From Vampirovibrionales bacterium (GTDB lineage: Bacteria; Cyanobacteriota; Vampirovibrionia; Vampirovibrionales; Vampirovibrionaceae), in assembly GCA_029262635.1 (NCBI GenBank), contig JAJCZA010000012.1:62001-126000 (forward strand): a stretch of DNA of 64,000 nt, read 5' to 3'. The position numbers and the translations under genes are program-made. A model generated the notes under the pieces. The model searched no databases. It was given only the letters and a program-made list of their open reading frames with translations, and was not told the DNA's origin. Every line of letters begins with the position of its first letter. Within the stretch, counting starts at the first letter, position 1. Of this stretch, positions 9,090-21,658 are shown in pieces.

Positions 9090-9950
9090 ATGAAACAAAT
9101 CATGAAAGTGCTGTTGAAGTTCGATCTGGACGAGCTGGATTTTATTTCCTGGTTTCTCGTGTTGGCGTTTTTCTGCGTGTCCGCCTTCTTTTATCAAGGC
9201 GATATTCAGCAAACCTTCTTTGGGGCCTGTGCCATTATTGTGCTGATGCTGTTTGTCTCTCACAGCATCGCTTTGATTCTGGGTGTGCTGAAAAACCATC
9301 CTCGCATGGGGGAGTTGACCGGCTATATTACGAATGGCCCGGAAGCGCTGGTGATTATGGTGGGGCTGTTCCATAACAAGCTCTATTTCGCCATGGGGGT
9401 TCCGCTGGGATCTAATTTTGCCAACCCCATCTTGTTTACGGTGGCGGCTTTGATTACCGGTATGTTTTTGATGCTGTTCAAGGAAAATATGATCCGAATC
9501 GGGACCATTCTACTGGGCACTATGGGGCTAGCCGCCAGCTTCTTTCTGCTGCCGGAGAGTCGAGATTCTCTGTTATGGGGGTGGGCCGGGATCGCGCTAG
9601 CCTTGAGCACCACATTTTATTTCATGAAAATTGATGAGGCGGTTGAGGAGGAGATTGAGGATGCTATTCCACCACTGTATATTATTCCTGCGATTCTCTT
9701 TCTGATAACCGCAGGCTATTTCCTGGATCCGGCAGTGAGCTTTACCGCAATAAACAGTCGAGTGCCCGAAGGCGTGATTAGCTTTTGTATCTTGAGTTTC
9801 ATCACGTCATGGCCTGAGTTTCGGACCGCGACCAGCTTGCTGAAGCGGAAAAAAATGAAAGCAGCTGTGCTGAATATTCTAATCAGCAACATTACTAACC
9901 TATGGCTGGCCATTCTGGGTGTGGTTATTTATCTATTACTACCGCATTAA
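9090..9950 (+). CDS. Sodium/calcium exchanger-like membrane protein
   Basis: Two alpha-repeat-like segments: NGPEALV..GVPLGSNFANPILF and SWPEFRTATSLLKRKKMKAAVLNILISNITNL. Confidence 0.7.
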   Translation: MKQIMKVLLKFDLDELDFISWFLVLAFFCVSAFFYQGDIQQTFFGACAIIVLMLFVSHSIALILGVLKNHPRMGELTGYITNGPEALVIMVGLFHNKLYFAMGVPLGSNFANPILFTVAALITGMFLMLFKENMIRIGTILLGTMGLAASFFLLPESRDSLLWGWAGIALALSTTFYFMKIDEAVEEEIEDAIPPLYIIPAILFLITAGYFLDPAVSFTAINSRVPEGVISFCILSFITSWPEFRTATSLLKRKKMKAAVLNILISNITNLWLAILGVVIYLLLPH

Positions 9951-9975
9951 AGGCAGACTTACTTGAAGATAACGA

Positions 9976-10653
9976 TTAAAGATGCTGGCGCTGGTCGAGT
10001 AAATAGATCCCAATGAGTCGGGCAACGAGGATAGTCGTATAAAGAATACCGGCAATGGCTTCAAGTAGAGAGAGAGACTGGGCCTGTAAGGTGACAGGCA
10101 GAATATCGCCATAGCCCAGTGTGGTGAGGGTGATAAAACTGTAATAAATAAAATTAGGAAAATCCAGAATACTATCGGTGGGGTTGATATAGGTTGAAAT
10201 GAAAGAACCTGGCGCGACGCCCTCAAGAAAGGCATAAGCCATGGCCCAGGTGAGTCCCATGAGCAAGTACACACAGACGGCGCCTTGAAGGGTGTAGTGG
10301 GTGACCCGCTCACACCGGATAAAAATAAAGACGAGAAAGGTATATAGGGTGTAGATGCTGAATAGAACGGAAAGAGCCAGCCGAAGGGATTCCATAAAGC
10401 CGACCTGATAGAAAATACCAGCGATGTTTAAAATCATAATGGGTAGAAACAAACAAGAACCGATGATAAGGTGTTGCCGTGTGTCGCTCAAGGCATATAC
10501 GGCTGAGGCAAAGACGCCGATATAGAGAAATCGGATAAATTCCCCTTCAATGGAACGGGTATTTTCAGACACGTAGGGATAAATGACGAGAATAGCCAGT
10601 AAGAAAATCAATAAAAACGTAAACCGATGAAGGACAAGTTTGGCGTTTGGCAT
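9976..10653 (-). CDS. Potassium channel-like (ion channel pore domain) membrane protein
   Basis: FIYYSFITLTTLGYGDILP selectivity filter and TM segments. Confidence 0.85.
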   Translation of the reverse strand: MPNAKLVLHRFTFLLIFLLAILVIYPYVSENTRSIEGEFIRFLYIGVFASAVYALSDTRQHLIIGSCLFLPIMILNIAGIFYQVGFMESLRLALSVLFSIYTLYTFLVFIFIRCERVTHYTLQGAVCVYLLMGLTWAMAYAFLEGVAPGSFISTYINPTDSILDFPNFIYYSFITLTTLGYGDILPVTLQAQSLSLLEAIAGILYTTILVARLIGIYLLDQRQHL

Positions 10654-10675
10654 TGAAATAGGATTCCTGCTGTTT

Positions 10676-11218
10676 TTAGTGATTATTGGTATCCGTTAAT
10701 CGAAGGTCTTTCGCGACCTCTTCAAGGGATTCTCCAGAATTTTGGGGAAGGGTAAGGCGGGCGATAATGCTTTCAAGCATAGATTCAGCCTCAGTGCTGT
10801 TTTTAAAAACGTAGGTACTGACGACTTCACGAACATCATCGAGTTGTGACGGGTAGTCATTTTTTTGACAGGCCTCTAAATACGTTTGAACCAGTCTAAT
10901 CAGGGTGAGCAGGTGGTGGGCCATAAATTGCCGGTTTTCATCAGTGAGTTGATACAGGTAATTGACCATTTTATGCACGGTCGGGTTTTTGTCGTAGTTT
11001 CGATTCCGTTGTTTGGACTTATAAAGCGCTAATACTTTTTCGCTTCCCAGGCTACGGTAACTTCTAAGGTCTTCTTTTTCCTTCAGATCTCGCTCAACTA
11101 GATGAATGATGCCGTCACAAACAATCACCATCATGCCGTCGGGCAGTTCAAACATAAAACTGAGCGCTTTAGAAGTTGCTGGGTTTTTATCGTACCAACG
11201 CTTAAATGAATCGGCCAT
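10676..11218 (-). CDS. Hypothetical protein (start moved to MADSFKRWY)
   Basis: Intact ORF; the longer listed start overlaps pseG. Confidence 0.6.
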   Translation of the reverse strand: MADSFKRWYDKNPATSKALSFMFELPDGMMVIVCDGIIHLVERDLKEKEDLRSYRSLGSEKVLALYKSKQRNRNYDKNPTVHKMVNYLYQLTDENRQFMAHHLLTLIRLVQTYLEACQKNDYPSQLDDVREVVSTYVFKNSTEAESMLESIIARLTLPQNSGESLEEVAKDLRLTDTNNH

Positions 11219-11262
11219 GGCTGTTTTATTCTGTTCTCCGGCGCTATTCTCGTATAACCCAT

Positions 11263-12336
11263 TTATCGTAACATAGATGCAGGAATTGTAGCGGATTGGA
11301 GCTGTTGGCAAACGCGTGCTGTCCCTTGAGCATCAACAAGTGTCATGCCCCGCTGTCGGATAAACGAAACCCACTCTGGACAATGGCATAGAGTCTGAAT
11401 GATATGAGCGAGTACGTCGGGTTTCAGGGTGTCAATCTCCCCCGCGTACACCTGATAACCGCATTCGGCCAGATAGCGGCTGAGTTCCCGGTGGTTTTCC
11501 GCGATGGAAATCACAAGCCCCGGCAGGCCAAGGGCAAATCGTTCCCACGTGGTGGTGCCGCCGGCACCGATGAATAGATCTGAATCCATCATCTTTTTTG
11601 CCATGTCGGGAATGTTGGTCAGATACTCAAATCCGTGTTGTTTCGCAAAGGCTTGAATCAGAGACGGGTTTGGGTTGGCAGCGCCAACGATGACACTGAC
11701 CTCTAGCGATGGGGCGCTTTCAAATCGAGCCAGCTGGCTAAGGGCTTCCAGAACTTTCAGCGTGGCGTTGTTGGGATCCGCTCCGCCTAACGACACCATA
11801 ATCCGATGAACAGGTTTGACAGCCATAAGCTTTTCCCCCTGAGCGTCGAGTACCTTTCTGGACGCTAAAAACTCTGGGCGAAGCAAGGTATATTCCGTCC
11901 CCAGTAGGCATTTGCATGTTTTCGGAACAAGACCATGGTAGCGAGTCGGCTGATGGGGCATGAAATTTTGATCCAGTAAGATGTCACAGTCATGCGGGCG
12001 ATCAGCTAAATCGTCGATCACTAAAATTTGTTTGACCCATGGTCGACATGTGGATTCCCACTGACGATCCAATTTGTAATGATCCACAATCAGCCAATCC
12101 GCTTTAGATCCGTTTTTAAACAGAGGAAGCTCTGATATGTCAGGTTCAGTAGAAGAGCAGGGAATAACGGGAAACCCTTCCTCTTCAATGCGGGTGTTTA
12201 GGTTGCCTTGAAGCGGTTGGCAAATGAAGACGATTTCATGCCCTTTTTTCCGAAGGGCATTGGCCAGCGTCAGGCAACGAATCACATGACCGGTGCCGAT
12301 GGCGCTGGAGGCATCCGTACGAAAGGCAATGTTCAT
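11263..12336 (-). CDS. pseG: UDP-2,4-diacetamido-2,4,6-trideoxy-beta-L-altropyranose hydrolase
   Basis: AFRTDASSAIGTGHVIRCLTLA; VDHYKLDRQWE; LVIDDLADRPHDCDILLDQN; SLGGADPNN; IGAGGTTTWERFALGLPGLVISIAENH. Confidence 0.93.
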   Translation of the reverse strand: MNIAFRTDASSAIGTGHVIRCLTLANALRKKGHEIVFICQPLQGNLNTRIEEEGFPVIPCSSTEPDISELPLFKNGSKADWLIVDHYKLDRQWESTCRPWVKQILVIDDLADRPHDCDILLDQNFMPHQPTRYHGLVPKTCKCLLGTEYTLLRPEFLASRKVLDAQGEKLMAVKPVHRIMVSLGGADPNNATLKVLEALSQLARFESAPSLEVSVIVGAANPNPSLIQAFAKQHGFEYLTNIPDMAKKMMDSDLFIGAGGTTTWERFALGLPGLVISIAENHRELSRYLAECGYQVYAGEIDTLKPDVLAHIIQTLCHCPEWVSFIRQRGMTLVDAQGTARVCQQLQSATIPASMLR

Positions 12337-14603
12337 AGGGAACGGATTTCCCGTAATATCTCGTCCCCGTTTGCTGAACCGGTTTCAATGGAAAAGATCT
12401 GGATACTGTTTTGACCGGCTTTAAAGCTGGATTCAGGAACGAGTCCGCCAAACAAGAATCGATTACCGTCGCTGGTAATAATCCGTGGCATCGTACACTG
12501 AATAACCCCATTAACCGAAATGGCCAGCCGTTTAGGGAAGGAAGATTTTGATTTCCCGGTGATAGAAACCACTTCACCTTCAATTAATGCTGGAATAAAG
12601 TCGTCGTCTAGTTCAACGGCTTCGTAGGCATCGGGTGAATGAAGCTGGAATGCCCAAGGTGACTCTTTTGGAGGAATAATCGTTAGGTTCTGGAGAGACT
12701 GTCCGACCCAAGGCTTGTTTTTTCCTGACGAAAATACGTTGCCCCAATCGCCGGTTCCAAACCAGGCAAGCTTGTTTTTTAGGCTGGGCGATTGGGTAAT
12801 GTCCAGATTGGTTGCAAACGTGTAACGTTTTTCGCCTTGATTATCCACCACTTCTACCGAGGTAATTTCAGGGTAATCGTCCCGAAGCATGGAGTGGCCG
12901 TCAAATGATGCGGTGTCCAGAGGAATGCGTGTTATATCTGCGATGGTTGGAAGAATGTCCAGTAGGCGAACCGGCTTTTTGACGGTTTGCCCCTGAGTCT
13001 GGTGAGGGGCTTTAATAAACAAAGGAACCTGGATTAAATCGGCATAGTTTGTCGAGGTTAATTTACGCCGTTCTTCACCAATACCACTCCAGTTAGCCCC
13101 GTGATCGGCGACCACGATAATCAGGGTGTCATTATATAGACCGAGTGTTTCCAGTCGTTGAATCATGTCACCGAGGAGGGCGTCTGTTGCGCCCACCTGA
13201 AGGAGATGGCGCTGGTAGTCAAAGAAAATATCCTGCTCGTGTTCCCATTTTGTAAAATATCGATAAGGCCCGATTCGATAGTGTTTTCCGGAGGGGGTAT
13301 AGTTGTAAGGAACGTGGGGCATTAAAATATGCATGAAATTCAACGTCGGTTTTTCGCCGGGGCGGTGGGGCTGAATGCGGCGGATAAATTTTTGGAATAA
13401 ACCCCGTTTATGATTGGCCACGGCTTTTTTACCCGGGCGAGTGGTTTTGGGATCAATGCTCATCCGTTTGGGCGTTTGTGTTTTAGGCGCTGAAATGTTG
13501 GCTTGCACAGGGTTTGTTTGATGAATCTGTGGGACTTCAGGTGCTTTAGAAGAGTTCCAACTAAAATCGCCCCAGTTGTTGCTTACATCAGGCAGGTGTT
13601 TTGCCCATTTTGGTGGGGTGATAATGTGCAGGTACACAACCGCTAAATCGGACACCGAAGACTTAAGCCGTTTAAACCGTTTCTTTTTTCGGGCTTTGCA
13701 GAGTGTTTCAGGACAAAGAGCCGTGTGCTTCTCGCTAATATTTTTCAATTGGTGGGTGGTGCCGAATAGGGTAAACAGGTTATGTGTCAGCTCGCCATTG
13801 GAATGTTTTTCCTCATCCGATGGGCTCTGGCCGGAGACAATAGCCGGAACGGCCCAAAGGGTAGAGGCCCCCACCGTATAGGTGTTTTTATACCATGTGC
13901 CCTCGTGGGCCAAACGGGCAAAATTAGGGAAGCGGGTTGCGTCAATTTCACCATGGGCATCCACCAGAGAGGCTAAGGGCAGTTCGTCTAAAACGACCAT
14001 GACAATAGGAGGTAAGTTTTGGGGCGTGCTAAGACCTGCCGTGGCAGCGGTGTTTTCTGGGGTCTTGCTAATAGGGGCTTCAAAGATAAGGGCGGTGGCA
14101 TCGCTAAAGCAGATAAAAAGCAAGGGGAAAATAACAACAACCGGCGACAAAAACGTGAGCAGTGACCGGGCAGTGGCTTTTTGTAAATATAAAAAAGTGC
14201 TGATTCCAGCCAATAGTAAAGCAATTGCTAGTAATAGCCCTGCGGGAACACCCCCAATTACTGGATTCAAGCTGTTAACCAGCGGGAGAAAAATGGCCGT
14301 GAGTAATATGACGATTATTCCAGCCAACAAACCGGTACGTACTTGTTTGTGAATCAAACCTGCCAATTCTCGAATAAAAATCAGGGGCAAGGCGAGGCCC
14401 AGACTAAGCGTCAGGGTAATGAGCAGAACATCAACCCCATCCATTTGATTGGCCGTAAAAAAACCGGTTTGGGAACCCAGTAAGCTGTATAAGGGTTGAG
14501 CAACGGCAAAGGCGAACAACGTTAAAATATGCAGTCCCTCAATGCTTCGGGTTTTTAAGGTGAGGCTTGGCGGGAGGGGAGAAGGGGTTGAAGAACGTTC
14601 CAT
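12333..14603 (-). CDS. Membrane sulfatase/alkaline phosphatase-superfamily protein
   Basis: N-terminal TM bundle, PPIVMVVLDELP, FMHILMPHVPY, LIIVVADHGANW. Confidence 0.82.
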   Translation of the reverse strand: MERSSTPSPLPPSLTLKTRSIEGLHILTLFAFAVAQPLYSLLGSQTGFFTANQMDGVDVLLITLTLSLGLALPLIFIRELAGLIHKQVRTGLLAGIIVILLTAIFLPLVNSLNPVIGGVPAGLLLAIALLLAGISTFLYLQKATARSLLTFLSPVVVIFPLLFICFSDATALIFEAPISKTPENTAATAGLSTPQNLPPIVMVVLDELPLASLVDAHGEIDATRFPNFARLAHEGTWYKNTYTVGASTLWAVPAIVSGQSPSDEEKHSNGELTHNLFTLFGTTHQLKNISEKHTALCPETLCKARKKKRFKRLKSSVSDLAVVYLHIITPPKWAKHLPDVSNNWGDFSWNSSKAPEVPQIHQTNPVQANISAPKTQTPKRMSIDPKTTRPGKKAVANHKRGLFQKFIRRIQPHRPGEKPTLNFMHILMPHVPYNYTPSGKHYRIGPYRYFTKWEHEQDIFFDYQRHLLQVGATDALLGDMIQRLETLGLYNDTLIIVVADHGANWSGIGEERRKLTSTNYADLIQVPLFIKAPHQTQGQTVKKPVRLLDILPTIADITRIPLDTASFDGHSMLRDDYPEITSVEVVDNQGEKRYTFATNLDITQSPSLKNKLAWFGTGDWGNVFSSGKNKPWVGQSLQNLTIIPPKESPWAFQLHSPDAYEAVELDDDFIPALIEGEVVSITGKSKSSFPKRLAISVNGVIQCTMPRIITSDGNRFLFGGLVPESSFKAGQNSIQIFSIETGSANGDEILREIRSL

Positions 14604-14968
14604 GAAGAGGGTCCTGCTTTATTTTAGGATTTGTTTAAAAGGGAAAATCCTGTTGATTATACCCTAATCTCATTGGGAATCGCCACCCGACCCCTCTAAT
14701 TAGCAACAAACCGGTGGGCACAGTTGGCTTACTTATGAGTTGGATTTGTAAACACCAAAGTATAGGTTGTAACCTTACCCTATGCCTTGGCTCTATTGGA
14801 TTCTCGCTTTTATGGGAATGACAAGGGAATAAGAAAATCTCGAACTGACCCACTATCAACGGGCTTGTTTTCTTGACCCGCTCAATGAGACGGTGCTATG
14901 ATGAGCAAAATTTTCAGCCTTCTATATTTTTACCGAAATGCCTGTAATTTAAGGATTTCCACCTTACG

Positions 14969-15241
14969 ATGAGCCTGCTTCCTTCGACGCTTTTTTCGCC
15001 TAAAACTTCATTGAGTCTTTTCTTTGGGGCACTGTTCTGGCTGTTTTCACCTCTCAGTGCATCGGCCTATCTTGATCCGGGAAGTGGTAGCTTTGTGGTT
15101 CAGGTGGTTGTGGCATCGTTTTTGGGGATTGCCTTTACGCTGAAAACTTTTTGGCATTCCATTACCTATAAGGTAGCTCAGTTATTTTCTGCCACACCAA
15201 AGAAGAATGCCCATGATCCAGACTCTTCACAAAACGTCTAA
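14969..15241 (+). CDS. Small membrane protein with SAYLDPGSGS motif
   Basis: Signal/TM segment, AYLDPGSGSFVVQ, second TM; 3' end overlaps the downstream methyltransferase. Confidence 0.75.
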   Translation: MSLLPSTLFSPKTSLSLFFGALFWLFSPLSASAYLDPGSGSFVVQVVVASFLGIAFTLKTFWHSITYKVAQLFSATPKKNAHDPDSSQNV

Positions 15242-16664
15242 TTCGACTCAGGGGCAATTGGCCAGTTCGTTTCGAGATCCAGATGGATTTCTTTTTTATG
15301 CGGACGGGGTGTTGTATCGACAAATTAATGAAACGTATCGAAGCGACTATGAATGCCTTGAAGCTTCCGGGTTAATGAATGCGCTGACTTCGCAAGAACA
15401 GTTGATTCCGCATGCCGAAGTTGATAAGCAGGTGCTTTTCAATCAGCTGCGGGATGGAGATAGCTTAAAACTTCAGCTAGAGCAAGCTTACCGGATTATT
15501 CAGCCAGAGCCCATCCCGTTTATTTCATATCCGTATGAGTGGTCGTTTAGTCAGTTGAAAGACGCGGCGTTATTGACGCTGGATATTCAAAAACAGGCAT
15601 TGGCCAAAGGAATGAGTTTAAAAGACGCAACGGCGTATAATGTCCAGTTTTTGAATCATCGGCCCGTGTTTATTGATACGCTTTCGTTTGAGGCTTATAG
15701 AGAAGGACAGCCCTGGGTTGCGTACCAGCAATTTTGTCAGCATTTCCTGGCACCGTTGGCGTTAATGGCCATTAAAGATATTCGTTTGAACCAACTGTTG
15801 AAGGTCTATATAGATGGAATTCCGCTGGATTTGGCCAGCGCCCTACTCCCCACCAAAACCCGACTCAACCTTTCTCTGTTGACGCATATTCATTTCCACG
15901 CTAACACGCAGAAACAGTATGAATCCAAAGAAAAGCGTACTTCGACAACGGCTAAGGTCTCTAAGACTGGCTTGTTAGGCATTATCGATAACCTAGAATC
16001 CACCATTAAAAACCTGGAGTGGACGCCTAAAGGGACCGAATGGGGTGATTACTATAGTGCAACTAACTATTCTTCGGATGCGTTTGAGCGGAAAAAGGCA
16101 TTGGTCAACGATTATATTCAGTTACTAAGCCCCAAAACCCTTTGGGATTTAGGAGCGAATACGGGTGAGTTCAGCCGTATTGCTAGTGAACAAGGTATTC
16201 ATACGGTAGCGTTTGATATTGATCCGGCGGCGGTGGAGAAAAATTATCGGACTCTGAAAAGCCATCAGGAAAGTCACTTACTTCCGCTTTTGTTAGACTT
16301 AACCAACCCCAGTCCAGGTTTGGGCTGGGATAATACAGAGCGTGACGCTTTTGCTCAGCGAGGGCCGGTGGATACGGCCATGGCTTTGGCGTTGATTCAT
16401 CACCTGGCGATTTCTAATAATCTTCCGCTGGAGCGAATCGCCCGGTTCTTTAGTCGGGTTGCCCGTTCGCTGATTATTGAATTTGTTCCAAAGAGTGACT
16501 CGCAGGTTAAGCGCCTATTAAGTACTCGGGAAGATATTTTCCCTGAGTATGTTCAGCCTATGTTTGAACACGAGTTCGGACGGTATTTTGATATCAAAGC
16601 CAGTCAGCCGGTGGACGGTTCGGAGCGGACCTTGTATGCCATGATAATTAAAAACAAAGGGTAA
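15207..16664 (+). CDS. Class I SAM-dependent methyltransferase-like protein
   Basis: LWDLGANTGEFSRIASEQGIHTVAFDIDPAAVEKNY. Confidence 0.82.
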   Translation: MPMIQTLHKTSNSTQGQLASSFRDPDGFLFYADGVLYRQINETYRSDYECLEASGLMNALTSQEQLIPHAEVDKQVLFNQLRDGDSLKLQLEQAYRIIQPEPIPFISYPYEWSFSQLKDAALLTLDIQKQALAKGMSLKDATAYNVQFLNHRPVFIDTLSFEAYREGQPWVAYQQFCQHFLAPLALMAIKDIRLNQLLKVYIDGIPLDLASALLPTKTRLNLSLLTHIHFHANTQKQYESKEKRTSTTAKVSKTGLLGIIDNLESTIKNLEWTPKGTEWGDYYSATNYSSDAFERKKALVNDYIQLLSPKTLWDLGANTGEFSRIASEQGIHTVAFDIDPAAVEKNYRTLKSHQESHLLPLLLDLTNPSPGLGWDNTERDAFAQRGPVDTAMALALIHHLAISNNLPLERIARFFSRVARSLIIEFVPKSDSQVKRLLSTREDIFPEYVQPMFEHEFGRYFDIKASQPVDGSERTLYAMIIKNKG

Positions 16665-16679
16665 AGCGAAAGTGAACGC

Positions 16680-17516
16680 CTAGCGTTTTTTGTAGAGGGC
16701 ACCGGGTAGCTGGAGTGTCGTGGCGGGTTTAAAATGGGACTGAACGAAACCGTAAGCCTCCATGCGCTGTTCGGCGGCTTCAATTAAATGGTCGCCTCCG
16801 ACTTCTCGCTGGTGATCCGGATAGCCGGAATACCAGAGCAAGCCCCCTTTGGGCAAACATTGATGGATATTTTTTAAAACCTGTAAAGGCGCTCGAACAT
16901 GTTCGAGTACTTCGCCTGCCAAAACCACATGGTGTTGGCCTAAATTTGGATAAAGATTGCTTTCGGTGACGGATAAAACTTCAAACGGATAAGGGCGTTG
17001 TTCAAAGCGCCAGCGGGCAAAGTCTAAATTCCCCCCTTCAATATCGCATAGAGTAACCGGATAGTTGTGGGTGGCAAAGGCCAATGCGTAGTCGCCCACA
17101 CCACAACCGTAATCCAACACCTTAATATTTTTTCGTTGCCAAGGCAGGTAAAGGCTGTTTAGGTGACGCAACAGTTTGAGTGCCGAAGGAAAACGGGTGT
17201 AGGCTAGCTGAAGTCGAGCTGTGTATAAGATACGGGCATCCTGGTAGTTTTGGGTGAGCCCACTATCCGTTTCAACGGCATTAAACATATTTTCCAACGC
17301 GTCTTTGTCTTTAATGCTCTGGACGTTCTGGGCTTCTTCCTCGCTCATGCCATAAAATTCGGCGAACTCCTGAAGTCGATCCGCTTCCAGTGACAGTGCC
17401 GGGTTGCGTTGAGTGAGGTAAGCCAATCGGGCTTCTGTCAGAGAGAGGTTCTCCCGATCAAACAACAGGGAGCGGAATTTAAGGCGACGTTTTTCGTAGG
17501 AGCGAACGAGATTCAT
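16680..17516 (-). CDS. Class I SAM-dependent methyltransferase
   Basis: VLDYGCGVGDYALAFATHNYPVTLCDIEGG...LAGEVLEHVRAPLQVLKNIHQCLPKGGLLW. Confidence 0.85.
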   Translation of the reverse strand: MNLVRSYEKRRLKFRSLLFDRENLSLTEARLAYLTQRNPALSLEADRLQEFAEFYGMSEEEAQNVQSIKDKDALENMFNAVETDSGLTQNYQDARILYTARLQLAYTRFPSALKLLRHLNSLYLPWQRKNIKVLDYGCGVGDYALAFATHNYPVTLCDIEGGNLDFARWRFEQRPYPFEVLSVTESNLYPNLGQHHVVLAGEVLEHVRAPLQVLKNIHQCLPKGGLLWYSGYPDHQREVGGDHLIEAAEQRMEAYGFVQSHFKPATTLQLPGALYKKR

Positions 17517-17606
17517 GAAGCGCGTATCCTTTGGTGTTCAGGGACAGTGACGAAATCATAGTATAAATAGGGCAAAAACGGTGGTTTTTTCTGGCTTTAT
17601 TACAAA

Positions 17607-19355
17607 TTATGATTTTTTTAGCAGGAGTAATACCGGCCCAGGATTGGTCGGGATACTCTTGTGATGTTTGCCGTATTGAGCCACGGCTTGATAGAGAGCC
17701 AGGTAGTCTTCTGCGTCAGAGGGGTAGTCGATGATGGCTTGTGTGCCGTAGGGCGTAAAAATACCCACGGTTTCAAAGTGTTGGCGAAGGTAAGCGTAGT
17801 AGTCGGGCGGAAACCTCAGGATGTTATGCCCTTCGCCATCCCGGATGGTTTGTGGGTTGATCAGGACGTAGTCGGGTTGAAAACTTTTGACCGTTCCAAC
17901 CGTGGTTTCGGGTTGACCCATTTGTAAAAGCGTGATTCCCGGTAAGCTGTTTTGAAGCACTGGCAAACTTCGAGCCGGGAATGTGTGTTTTTCAATGAGG
18001 AGCCGTTGACCAAGTGTCAGTTGGAGGACAAGTTTTTTTTGAGTTAGAGGTAATAGATGGGTGGCGTTCAGGTGCCCTTGACTCGATGCCAGGGCTTTAC
18101 TCCAGAGAGGCTGTGAAACGGTTAGCAATAAAAAGCTAAGTAGAACCGGCGTGAGCCAAGCGGCAGGTGCTTTGACTCTTGAAACCAGCTGGTGAGTTAA
18201 CCCACTCAGTAAGGCCATGCCAGAGAGAAGGAGAAAAGGCGTTAGGGGGAGCAGATATTTGGCGTTCACCAGACGAAACTGGGCGATGACCAAAAAGAAT
18301 ATCAGGGGAAAAGCCAGCAGAATCCATCCTTTTTTCCAGTCATATTCAGCTGGAAAGAGCTTTTTAAAAAAACGGTTGACGGGTGTTAGTCCAAGAGCCA
18401 ACATGCCCAGCAGATTCAAAACATGGAGGCCCCAGCTGGCGTCCCTTGGCATAATTTTAAACAAGAGTTTAGGGAGGCTGACAAACGCTTTAGCGCTTCG
18501 CTTTAGTCCCATAGTACGTTGAAGCACATGATCCCGCTCAAACGCAAAGTGTTCATAGAATTGTCCGAAGTTTAGTAAAACATAGGGTGAGAGCGTTACA
18601 AACACGAGGCCAGCACCTAAAAAAGCGATCCATAGCTTTCGATCCAGCACCACCTTTTTTAATGCCGGTAACAAAGGTGAACCTTTGGGCCAGCAACGCA
18701 AACTATGAGCGGCCACGAGAAATCCGGCAGAAAAGAAGTTGTACTTGAATGACATGGTCAAGCCAATGGCGACAGCGCAGGCTAGATAATCTCTCCAGCG
18801 GCCCTTATCGTAGATGTTTAGAGCAAACCAGCAGGCCAGCAGAATAAAAAAGAGAGCAGGAATATCTGAGATTAAAATAGGTGTTAATTTGATATGGGTT
18901 GGGTACATTGCCAGTAAGAAAGCGGCACTCAAGCCAACGGTTGCTGAAAAAACCCGTTTGCCAATGGCGTAAACCAGTCCAATGGAAGCGGTGGAAAAAA
19001 GTAAGCTCAAACTTCGGGCACAAATTACGGGGGCAGAGGGCTCTTGCCAGAACACGTTTTCAAATTCGGCCCAAGAAGTTAATGTTCCGCTCAGTAGAGC
19101 GAACAGATAGTGTAAATAGAAAAAGGCAAAGTGGAAGTAGAGAAAAAACGTGGGTTTTTTAAAGTAATGCGGGTTAAAATCCCCATAGCCAAAAGCCATT
19201 ATTTTAGTGAGGTAAATGGATTCGTCTTCATACAAGAGAAAAGGTAAGCCAGAGGGTACGAGAACCGCTCGAAGGCCAAGCCCGAGAAGGAGAATGAATC
19301 CTAGGATAATCCAACTCTTAGGAAGGGGGGAGGGCAAGCGTGTGTTGTGCATCAT
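17607..19355 (-). CDS. GT39/ArnT-type membrane glycosyltransferase-like protein
   Basis: LPFLLYEDESIYLTKIMAFGYGDFNPHYFKKPTFFLYFHF, RSLSLLFSTASIGLVYAIGKRVFSATVGL, multiple TM segments. Confidence 0.78.
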   Translation of the reverse strand: MMHNTRLPSPLPKSWIILGFILLLGLGLRAVLVPSGLPFLLYEDESIYLTKIMAFGYGDFNPHYFKKPTFFLYFHFAFFYLHYLFALLSGTLTSWAEFENVFWQEPSAPVICARSLSLLFSTASIGLVYAIGKRVFSATVGLSAAFLLAMYPTHIKLTPILISDIPALFFILLACWFALNIYDKGRWRDYLACAVAIGLTMSFKYNFFSAGFLVAAHSLRCWPKGSPLLPALKKVVLDRKLWIAFLGAGLVFVTLSPYVLLNFGQFYEHFAFERDHVLQRTMGLKRSAKAFVSLPKLLFKIMPRDASWGLHVLNLLGMLALGLTPVNRFFKKLFPAEYDWKKGWILLAFPLIFFLVIAQFRLVNAKYLLPLTPFLLLSGMALLSGLTHQLVSRVKAPAAWLTPVLLSFLLLTVSQPLWSKALASSQGHLNATHLLPLTQKKLVLQLTLGQRLLIEKHTFPARSLPVLQNSLPGITLLQMGQPETTVGTVKSFQPDYVLINPQTIRDGEGHNILRFPPDYYAYLRQHFETVGIFTPYGTQAIIDYPSDAEDYLALYQAVAQYGKHHKSIPTNPGPVLLLLKKS

Positions 19356-19367
19356 AATGCATTTTAG

Positions 19368-21645
<2,278 letters not shown>

Positions 21646-21658
<13 letters not shown>

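Noticed and set aside
13882-14352. 156-aa plus-strand ORF antisense to the sulfatase gene
   Set aside because: Shadow ORF within a confident TM-rich coding sequence.
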